Positions 47,439 through 57,100 of a DNA stretch of 64,000 nt are shown piece by piece. Location: positions 9,768,703 to 9,832,702 of the forward strand of contig NZ_CP053452.2 of NCBI RefSeq assembly GCF_013128195.2, in the 5' to 3' direction. The stretch's first letter is position 1. Each line of letters opens with the position of its first letter. A program made the translations under genes and the position numbers. The notes beneath the pieces were generated by a model, which saw only the letters and a list, made by a program, of their open reading frames with translations, searched no databases and was not told the DNA's origin. Origin of the DNA: Frigoriglobus tundricola (GTDB taxonomy: Bacteria > Planctomycetota > Planctomycetia > Gemmatales > Gemmataceae).

Positions 47439-48552
47439 TCAGGCCCGAGCGATCGTCGCGTGTCTGCTCGGTGCCGTGCGGGGCGCGGTGCGGGCATCGA
47501 CGACGAGCCGGCGGTGCCGAGCGATCAGGTCGAAATCGGCGCCGCCGTCGGCGACCATCACGCGATCCTGCGCCCCGAGGTATTCGGCCGTGAGCGGCTG
47601 GCTCGTCAGCGGTTCCGCTCCGGTCCGCGTCCCGACCGCGGGAGCGTGGGGCGCTGCGGGTCGTTGTAGCTGAGATCGCTCCCCTCCCGCTGAGGAGTTC
47701 CAGGAGCTCGAAGCTCCGCACCGCCAGCGGCCCGGCGGCGAGGTCCGCGCCGACGAGCGACACGTGGCTGCCGCGGACCGCACGGCCCGCATCGTCGAGT
47801 CCGCCGGTCACGGACCTCAATAAGGTAGGTGGGCACCGCCGTGTGGACGTCCGACGCGACGCCGAGCGAGCGGAAGGGCGCGCCCCACGCGGGCAGCAGT
47901 GGTTCCCGGGCGCGGCCGCCGACAGGAGCGTGCGAGCGCCGCTCGCCCCGATCACCTCCCCCGCGTCGATGCCCATGCGGGCGCACGCCACTTTCAGCTC
48001 ACAACGCGTGGCCGCTTGAATCGTTCGCACCAGCGGTACAACCGCGCCACACACCTCGCCGGTTTCGAGCGATGATACGCGTGTCGTGGCGATCCCGGTG
48101 CGGTTCAGCAGGGCGGTTGCGGCCCCTGCGCTGGGAAGCGCGGACACGTACGCGAGCCCAAAGTCCTGTGCGGGACACCGACCGTTCGAGGCGAGCGGCG
48201 GGAGGAGAACGCCCCGGGTCGTCCCCGGCGGCACGGGACCGCCCAGGAGGCCCACCCGGCCGCGGCGCAGGCGGGCGGCGATGCCCCGGCCCGTCGCAGC
48301 CACCCCTGTCGTGTCAGCCCCGTGAGCCGCAGTCAGAGCGACCGACGCGCACACGACCAGGGCATCGGGTTCGCCGGGCCGGCCCGGATCGGTACTCGCC
48401 GCGGTGGGGGCGGGGTGACGTTCGAGGTCGAATTCGAGGAGCGGGTACGCGGCGAGCGCGCCGCGGAGCGCGGCCCGTGCGGCCCCCGGGCCGATCAACC
48501 CAACGGACGTGAATTCGCCCGGCGGTCCCGCCGGGCGATCAGGGCTCGACAT
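47439..48552 (-). pseudogene. degenerate nucleotide-sugar (UDP-glucose/ManNAc-type) dehydrogenase
   Basis: ATG 48552 starts a UDPGDH-like Rossmann strand (VGLIGPGAARAALRGALA) in which the GxGxxG loop is altered. VGLLGGPVPPGTTRGVLLPP, and ELKVACARMGIDAGEVIGAS in the central helix domain, identify the family. After about 47930 the C-terminal NAD-sugar domain is scattered over other frames (FRSLGVASDVHTAVPTYLIE; DFDLIARHRRLVVDARTAPR). The GGHC active-site region reads NHCCPRG and is not convincing. Frameshifts and damaged motifs suggest a dead gene that once made UDP-uronic acids for the adjacent glycan genes. Confidence 0.6.
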
Positions 48553-48808
48553 GTCCGGATCCCCCTCTTTACGCGAGGGCCTCGGCAGCTTCTAACGCAT
48601 CCTGCCCGCCCATGTGACGAATGTCAACCGGAAATTGGTTCCGAAAAGAACTACGGGCTTCGAATAGGTATACACGCGCCGCCGACCGGGCACAAACAGC
48701 AGACGGCAAATTTTTTAATTTATGCTGGACACGGACGAGGGGAATGGAAATACTGCTACCATTCTTTCAATCATCGGGTCGCCTCACGCGCCCGCCCGTG
48801 GGTGTGAG
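48553..48808. promoter_or_regulatory. AT-rich divergent intergenic region
   Basis: 256 bp between divergent genes, markedly AT-richer than its surroundings (for example the A/T run at 48706-48724). It is the likely promoter region of the Ser-rich protein gene. No exact -35/-10 boxes can be assigned with confidence. Confidence 0.45.
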
Positions 48809-49939
48809 ATGTCTCAACAAACCCAGCCGAACGCCGACTATAATGAGGGCGGGTGGCAGCCGGTGCCCTTGTGGCCGCAGCTGGATGGGCCGGCCCCGAA
48901 CGATGCCGCGCCCATCACCAGTCCGGTCCTCACCCCGAGCAGCGCCTTCACCGTCGATCTGGCGCCCCTGGCGGCCCCGGTCGCCGACGCCCCCGAGGAC
49001 GCCGCCCAGCCCCACACTCTGGTGGTCCGGCTCAACGGGTCGTGCTGCACCTCAGCCGTCGTCACCCTGATCGACACGGTCAACGGGGCCACCCGGTGGA
49101 TCGCGTCGCAGCTGTTCTACCTGAGCCCCGGGTTCCAGGACTACACGCTCGCCCTGAGCTACCACCAGGCAGCCCTGATCGAGGACTACACCACCCTCCA
49201 GGTCATGGTCACCGCGTACGCCGGCGGGTCCAGTTCGAGCTGCAACTGCCCCTCGTCTAGCGGGTCCCCAATCAGTGGGAGTACGTCGTCCTTGATTTCG
49301 TCGAGCCGCTTCGGCTCGTCTTCCTCGAGTTCGTCGAGCCACGTTAGCTCGTCTTCCTCGAGTTCGTCGAGCCACGTCAGCTCGTCGACCTCGAGTTCGT
49401 CGAGCCGGATCGGGGCCAGATCCTCGTCCTCCAGTTCGTCAAGCCGAATTCGCAGCACCTCTGCACCGAACAGCGCCTCGCAAGGATCGGCACTCTCGAG
49501 CGGCTCGCTTAACATCGCGAGTCAGGGCCTCAGCGGCAGCCCTTCGGCCTCCGTCAGTGGAATCAACTGCGGTGCGTGCCCGTTTTCTGACGGCACAAGT
49601 GCCATTGTGAATTTCAGCGGCGGTTGTAGCTGCGCAGGAACGACCATTCCGTACACAGGCGCGGGCGCGGATTACACCGGTAGCACAACGTGCAATGGCC
49701 AAACGGTTGACATTGCGATTACGTGTCTTTCAACTGTGCACGGAGGCGTGAAGATTAGTCATTTATACATCGTTCTCTCTGGGGGGGATTTTGGAGCAGG
49801 CACATCAGGCAATCTAGTGTACACCACTGGCTGTTCAGCGGCATGTAGCTTAGTCGCCGCAACCGGTTGCATTGTTACGGTGACAGCCACTTTTACCGAC
49901 CCAATTGCGTGTCAAACTCTTCCATGTTTTACTTCATAA
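48809..49939 (+). CDS. serine-rich repeat protein, probable surface protein
   Basis: A 376-residue protein from ATG 48809 (MSQQTQPNADYNEGG). The first ~145 residues form a beta-type domain (HTLVVRLNGSCCTSAVVTLI; WIASQLFYLSPGFQDYTLAL). Residues about 148-235 are a low-complexity tract of Ser blocks separated by HV or RI, encoded by 33-bp tandem repeats. The C-terminal ~110 residues are Cys-rich (INCGACPFSDG, GGCSCAG, CSAACS) and encoded by DNA of clearly lower GC. It has no signal peptide or anchor. The Ser blocks could be O-glycosylation sites, consistent with glycosyltransferase genes on both sides (inference). No family is recognised. Confidence 0.7.
   Translation: MSQQTQPNADYNEGGWQPVPLWPQLDGPAPNDAAPITSPVLTPSSAFTVDLAPLAAPVADAPEDAAQPHTLVVRLNGSCCTSAVVTLIDTVNGATRWIASQLFYLSPGFQDYTLALSYHQAALIEDYTTLQVMVTAYAGGSSSSCNCPSSSGSPISGSTSSLISSSRFGSSSSSSSSHVSSSSSSSSSHVSSSTSSSSSRIGARSSSSSSSSRIRSTSAPNSASQGSALSSGSLNIASQGLSGSPSASVSGINCGACPFSDGTSAIVNFSGGCSCAGTTIPYTGAGADYTGSTTCNGQTVDIAITCLSTVHGGVKISHLYIVLSGGDFGAGTSGNLVYTTGCSAACSLVAATGCIVTVTATFTDPIACQTLPCFTS
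49290..49450 (+). repeat. 33-bp tandem repeats encoding Ser-rich blocks
   Basis: Three near-identical 33-bp units (49313-49345, 49346-49378, 49379-49411), each 11 codons (nine Ser plus HV or RI), are flanked by more diverged copies. Being a multiple of three, copy-number change would keep the frame, so the length is probably variable between strains. Confidence 0.75.
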
Positions 49940-49949
49940 ATGCTAATTT

Positions 49950-51039
49950 ATGATTTGCAGCATTGATTCCGAAGGGTATTGCGTGCGGCACCAACGGGTC
50001 CATCCCGAGTCGGAGCGAGAATGGGCACTTGATTTGAGCGAAGTGGGAGAGTCGTTCCGCATCCAGTGGGACCGACAACTTGCCGGGCAAGGCAGCCCGG
50101 CTCGGAATTCTGCGGCGGTTGGCCCGTGTCGGCACTTCACCGAACACGTGATCGACCGTGGCGAGTGCGGGTCGTGTGTGGCGAAGTGGGTGTACGCGTG
50201 CGACGTGTACGGGCGGTGCTCACCGCACGGGTGGCACGCGGGGGTGAAGCGGTGCGACGGGTGCGTCCATCGCGCGGACCGCGGATCCGAGCAGCCGGAC
50301 CCGGACGTGCGGCGGGCGGTCCTGCTCTACGAGGGCGGTACGAGTGACGCGCTCGTTCTGAGCGCCGCGATCGAGAGCCTGCACCGCGCGCACCCGGGTC
50401 GATTCGTCACGGCCGTAGCGGGTCCGGGGGCGGAGCTGTTCGATCACAACCCGCACGTGGTGACGGCCGAGCCGGTCATCGACCGGGCGCCGGTCGCGTG
50501 GGAGCGCCTCGCCGTACCGGGCACTCCGGACGAGTGCCCGCTGGACGCCCTCCGCGACTCCTGTAATGCGCTCGGGGCCGCACTCGGTGTGCCGGTGCCG
50601 CTGGCAGTGGATCGCCCGTGCGTGTACCTGTCGCCGGACGAGCGCGGGCGCGCCCCCCAGGTCCCCGAGGGCACCGGCGGGAGCCCGCGGTCCTGGCTCG
50701 TCGACGGCGGCGGCGGGGACGAGGGCCCGGCGGGACGGTGGACCGCGGCCGATCTCCCGCGTGTCGCCGAACTCGTTGGCGACCGGGTGCGGATCGTCCC
50801 GATCGGCGCGGCCGGCACCGATCAGCGTGAACTCGCGCGGGCCGTCTGGCACGCCGCGGGGGCTCGGGCCGGCGGGACCCCTACAGCACCTGTGCGCCGC
50901 GTTCGAGAAGCCGTATGTGTGCGTCGCCGGGGGGCCGGGCGCCGGGGCGTACCGGACTGAGAGGGTCGTGGCCGGGGGCGACCCGCACACGCCGCCCCGG
51001 CCCGAGCAGGTAGCGGAAGCGGTGCTCGCGCTCGGCTGA
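49950..51039 (+). CDS. GT9-like (heptosyltransferase-type) glycosyltransferase, frameshifted near the end
   Basis: ATG 49950 lies 10 bases after the Ser-rich gene. The N-terminal ~110 residues carry a Cys-rich metal-binding-like block (CRHFTEHVIDRGECGSC, ACDVYGRC, RCDGC), a pattern often preceding Gemmata GT9-like proteins. Then comes RRAVLLYEGGTSDALVLSAA with SLHRAHPGRFVTAV, the first Rossmann lobe of ADP-heptose:LPS heptosyltransferase-like enzymes. The signal shifts frame near 50876 and continues as HLCAAFEKPYVCVAGGPGAG to the stop at 51039. Without the break it is ~362 residues. The first ~150 bp have lower GC than the rest. It is probably co-transcribed with, and may glycosylate, the Ser-rich protein. 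Confidence 0.65.
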
Positions 51040-51106
51040 CCGGGGCCGACGAGGAGCAGTGACGGGTGCGCGTGGGAGCGGGTGACCGACGTGGTGAGGG
51101 CAGCCG

Positions 51107-54100
51107 ATGTCGACGGTGCAGGCGAGTTGGGTGCAGCTGACGACCCCGGACCCGGCCCCGTTCGGCCAGGGGTGCCCGCCCGGGTCCGTCGGCGCCACGT
51201 TCCCCGCGTTCCCCGACGTCGGGCCGCCCGTCACCTGCCCCGACGGCACCTGCGGCGCCAACGTGCCCCGCACCCCGCTCCTGTACCGCTGGCACCCGCT
51301 GTGCGACGCCCGCGCCAACGCCGCCGCGCCCCCCGGCACCACGCCCGCCTTCAACAACCCGGTCCTCACCCAGGTTACCGACCTGCTCGTCCGCTGGCGC
51401 GGCGACGTCGCGCCGGTCGCCCCCGGGCTCTCCGCCGGCCCCCTCAGCCCCGGTGCCCAGGGCACCGGGGCCGTCCGCGTGAGCCCGGGCTCCGGGCACC
51501 TGACCCTGGCCCTCGGACCACCCGACGAGGGGCCCGTCGCCCCCGCGCTCGCGCTGGTGTACAACTCCCGCCGCCCGGTCGCCGGAGAGGCCGGGTACGG
51601 GTGGACCGTCCACCCCAAGTCCACCGTCACCTCGCTCACCGCCACGGCCCTCGACCTGGCCCTGGGCGACGGCACCGTGCTCCGGTACAACCAGCCCGAC
51701 TCCAGTAACCGGTACCTGCCCCCCGGCGGGTCCGCCGACGCCCTCCAGTACACCCCCGCCGCCGGCACCTGGACCCGCTCCAGTCCCGACGGGTCGACGG
51801 TCCTGTACACCCCGGCCGGGACCAACCTGGCCCGGGCCACCCAGCTCCGGGTGCCCACCGGGGGCCGGTACACGCTCGCGTACGACACCGGGGGCCGGCT
51901 CACCACCATCCGCGACCCGCTCGGGGGCCTCACCTCCCTCACCTACGCCGCCGGCACCGGGACCCTGACCCGCATCGCCCAGCCGAGCGGGCGCCTGACC
52001 ACCGTCACCGTCAACGGGGCCGGCGACCTGACCGTCCTGACCCGCCCCGACGGGTCCCGGTTCACCCTCACCTACGACACCGGGCACCGGCTCACCTCGG
52101 TCACCGACCCGACCGGCGTGGGCACCCAGTTCCGGCACGCCAACGGGCGCCTGGCCGGGTTCACCGCCCCCAACGGGGGCCGCACCAGCTACGCCTACTA
52201 CGGCACCGGCAACGCCGCCCGGACCGGGATCACGGACCCGACCGGGGCCCGCTCCACCCTCACCTTCAACAGTAGCGGCAACCTGGCCGCGGTCACCGAC
52301 CCGACCGGCCAGCGCACCTCGTACCTGTGGGCCACCCACCGCCTCGTCGGGTACCAGAACGCGACGGGGAGCCGCACCACGTTCACGTACGCGACCCGGG
52401 CCGACCGGTCCGCCGCCCTGACCGGCATCCTCGACGCCCTGACCGGCCAGTACACGTTCGGGTACAACCCCGCGGGCCAGCTCACCACGCTCGTCGATCA
52501 GGTGGGCAACCGGACCGAACTGGAGTGGTCCGGCCCCGGGGTGCGGACCGCCGTCATCGACCCCCAGAGCGCCCGGACCACGTACGCCAGTGACACGCTG
52601 GGCCGGGTCACCGGGGTGACCGACGCCAGTGCCCGGCGCACCACGGCGGTGTACCAGGTCGGGACCGTGATCGAGGCGTGCATCGCCGCCGCGATCGACC
52701 CGGCCCTGGCCCGGACCACGTACCTGTACAACGCCGCCGAGCAGCCGACCGGGGTCGCGGACCCGCTGAACCGGACCACGACGATGGTCCGGGACGTGAT
52801 GAACCGGATGACCGGGCAGATCGACCCGCTCGGCGCCCGCACCAGCCTCGCGTACGACCCGGCGGGCCGCCCGACCGCCACCACGGACCCGCTCGGCCGC
52901 GTGTCGAGTACCGTGTACGACACGGCCGGACAGGTGACCGCGACCGTCGATCCGCTGAACGAACAGACCGCCTACGGGTACACCCCGGACGGGCTCGTGG
53001 CCCAGGTCACCGACCCGCTCGGCCGCACCTCGCAAACCGTCTACGACGCCCGCCGCCGACCGGTCGCCCGGATCGACGCCCTGGGCCGCCGCACCTCCAC
53101 CGTCTACGACGCCGCCCAGCGCCCCGCCGCCCGGATCGACGCCCTGGGCCGCCGCACCTCCACCGTGTACAACGCCAACAGTCGCCCCCTGGCCCAGATC
53201 GACCCGCTCGGGCACCGGTCCACCACGGTCTACGACCCGGCCGGGCGGGTGACCGGCACTATCGACCCGCTCGGCCGCCGGTCCTCGACCGTGTACGACC
53301 CGCTCGACCGGGTGCTCGCCACCGTCAACCCGCTGGGCCAGCGCACCACCACCGTGTACGACCCGGTGGGCCGGTCCCTCGCCACCATCGACCCGCTGCT
53401 GCGCCGCACCTCCACCGTCTACGACCTGGCGGGCCGGGCGCGGGCGTCGGTCAACCCGCTGCTCCAGCGCGCCAGCACCGTGTACGACGCGGCCGGCCAG
53501 GTCGTCGCCAGTATCGACCCGCTCCTGCGGCGCGCGAGCACCGTGTTCGACCGGGCCGGGCGCACCCTGGCGTCGGTCAACGCCCTGCTCCAGCGCACCA
53601 CCACCGTCTACGACGCCGCGGGCCAGACCGTGGCGAGCATCGACCCTCTGGGGCACCGCACCAGTACCGTGTACGACCGGGCGGGCCGGGCGCGGGCGTC
53701 GGTCAACGCCCTGTTGCAGCGCGCCACCACCGTGTACGATGTGGCCGGGCAGTCGGTCGCCCGCATCGACCCGCTGCTCCGCCGCACCACCTCGGTGTAC
53801 GACCGCGCCGGGCAGGGCGTGGCGTCCGTCAACGCCCTGCTCCAGCGCACCACCACCGCCTACGACCCGGCCGGCCGGTCAGTGGCGACCGTGGACCCGC
53901 TGCTCCGCCGCACCAGTACCGTGTACGACCTGGCCGGCCGCTCGGTGGCCGCGATCAACGGGCTGCTCCAGCGCACCACCACCGTCTACGACGCCGCGAA
54001 CCAGACGGTCGCGCGCGTCGACCCGCTGCTCCGCCGCACGTCCACCGCCTACGACCGCGCGGGCCGCTCCCTGGCGAGCATTAACGCCCTGCTCCAGCGC

Positions 54101-57100
54101 ACCACCACCGTGTACGACGCCGCCGGCCAGACCGTGGCGAGCGTCGACCCGCTGCTCCGCCGCACCAGCACCGTCTACGACCCGGCCGGCCGCTCGCTCG
54201 CGAGCATCAACGGACTGTTCCAGCGCACCACCACCGTCTACGACGTCGCCGGGCAGGCCGTGGCGCGCATCGACCCGCTGCTCCACCGCACCAGTACCGT
54301 GTACGACCGGCTCGGGCGGGGCGTGGGCGCCATCGACCCGCTCGGCAACCGGTCCACAACGGTGTACGACGGGGCCGGCCGCACGGCCGCCGCGATCGAC
54401 CCGACGGCCCGTCGCACCAGCACCGTGTACGACCCCCTCAACCGCACCCTGGCCAGCGTCAACCCGCTGCTCCAGCGCACCACCACGGTCTACGACGTGG
54501 CCGGCCAGACGGTCGCGACCGTCGACCCGCTCCTGCGCCGCACGTCTACGGTGTACGACCTCGCGGCGCGGTCCCTGGCGTCGGTCAACGCCCTGCTCCA
54601 GCGCACCACCACCGCCTACGACGCCGCCGGACAGACCGTTGCCAGCATCGACCCGCTCCTGCGCCGCACGTCTACGGTGTACGACCGCGCGGCGCGGTCC
54701 CTGGCGTCGGTCAACGCCCTGCTCCAGCGCACCACCACCGCCTACGACGCCGCCGGCCAGACGGTCGCTAGCATCGACCCGCTCCTGCGCCGCACGTCCA
54801 CCGCATTCGATTTGGCGGGCCGGTCCCTGGCGTCCATCAACGGGCTGTCCCAGCGCACCACCACCGTCTATGACGCCGCCGGCCAGTCCGTGGCGAGCAT
54901 CGACCCGCTGCTCCGCCGCTCCAGCACCGCCTACGACACGGCCGGCCGCTCCCTCGCGTCCATCAACGCCCTGCTCCAGCGCACCACCACCATCTACGAC
55001 GTCGCCGGGCGGTCCGTGGCACGGATCGACCCGCTGGGCCATCGTGCGTCCACCGTATACGACGCGGCGAACCGCACTCGGGCGTCGGTCAACGCGCTGC
55101 TCCAGCGCACCACCACCGCCTACGACGCCGCCGGCCGCACCCTGGCGTCGATCGACCCGCTCCTCCGCCGTACGTCCACCGTGTACGACCCCGCCGGCCG
55201 GTCCCTGGCGTCGGTCAACGCCCTGCTCCAGCGCACCACTACCATTTACGACGTCGCCGGCCAGACCGTTGCCACCGTCGACCCGCTGCTCCGCCGCACC
55301 TCCACCGTGTTCGACCTGGCCGGCAGGTCCCGGGCGAGTATCAACGCGCTGCTCCAGCGCACCACTTCCATTTACGACGCCGCCGGCCAGTCCGCAGCGC
55401 GTATCGACCCGCTGCTCCGCCGCACCTCCACCGTGTTCGACCTCGCGGGCCGGTCCCTGGCGTCGGTCAACGCCCTGCTCCAGCGCACCACCACCGTTTA
55501 TGACGCCGCCGGCCAGACGGTCGCGAGCATCGATCCGCTGCTCCACCGCACGTCCACGGTGTACGACCCGGCGGGCCGGTCCCTGGCGTCCATCAACGCG
55601 CTATTGCAGCGGACCACGACCCTGTACGACCAGGCCGGCCAGACCGCCGGGAGCACCGACTCGCTGGGCCGCCGAACGAGTACCGTGTACGACCCGGCCG
55701 GGCGGTCCCTGGCCTCGATTAACGCGCTACTCCAGCGCACCACGACGGTGTACGACCCGGCCGGTCGATCCGTGGCCCGGATCGACCCGCTGCTCCGCCG
55801 GTCGTCCACCGTGTACGACCCCGTCAACCGGTCCCTGGCGTCGGTCAACGCCCTGCTCCAGCGCACCACCACCGTTTATGACGCCGCCGGCCAGACGGTC
55901 GCCCGCATCGACCCGCTGCTCCGCCGCACCAGTACGGCTTATGACCTGGTGGGCCGGTCCGTGGCCTCCATCAACGCCCTGCTCCAGCGGACCACCACCG
56001 CCTACGACGCCGCGGGCCAGACCGTGGCGAGCGTCGACCCACTGCTCCGTCGTACCAGTACCGCCTATGACCTCGCGGGCCGGTCCCTGGCGTCGGTCAA
56101 CGCCCTGCTCCAGCGCACCACCACCGTTTATGACGCCACGGGCCAGACGGTCGCCCGCATCGATCCGCTGCTCCGCCGCACCAGTACGGCTTATGACCTG
56201 GCGGGGCGATCCCTGGCGTCGGTCAACGCCCTGCTCCAGCGCACCACCACCGTGTACGACGCGGCCGGGCGCACGGTGGCCTCGATCGACCCACTGCTCC
56301 GCCGCGCCTCCACCGCCTACGACCCGGTGAACCGGTCCGTGGCCAGCATCAACGCGCTCGCCCAGCGCACCACCACCGTCTACGACGCGGCCGGCGAGGG
56401 GGTCGGGAGCCTGGACCCGCTGGGCCGCCGCGCGACCACCGTGTACGATAAGGCGGGCCGCACCCTGGCCGCGGTAAACCCGCTGGGCCAGCGCACCACC
56501 ACCGTGTTCGACGTGGCCGGGCAGACCGTGGCCCGCATCGACCCGCTACTCCGCCGCACTTCGACGGTGTTCGACCTCGCGGGCCGCACCCTGGCCGCGA
56601 TCAACGGACTGTTCCAGCGTACCACCACCGTCTACGACGTCGCCGGCCAGTCCGTGGCGAGCATCGACCCGCTGCTCCGCCGCACCAGTACTCTGTTCGA
56701 CCCGACGGGCCGGTCCGTGGCCAGCATCAACGCGCTCGCCCAGCGCACCACCACGGTATACGACGTCGCGGGCCAGTCCGTATCGCGTATCGACCCGCTG
56801 TTCCGCCGCACCAGTACCGTGTTCGACCTCGCGGGCCGGTCCCTGGCCAGCGTCAACGCCCTGTTCCAGCGCACCACCACCGTCTACGACGTGGCCGGCC
56901 AGTCCGAGGCGAGCATCGACCCGCTGCTCCGCCGCACCTCCACCGCCTACGACCGGGCGGGCCGCACGCTCGCGAGTATCAACGCGCTGCTCCAGCGCAC
57001 CACCACCGTGTACGACGCGGCCGGTCAGAGCGTCAGCAGCGTGGACCCCCTCCTGCGCCGCACGTCCACCGCATTCGATTTGGCGGGCCGGTCCCTGGCG

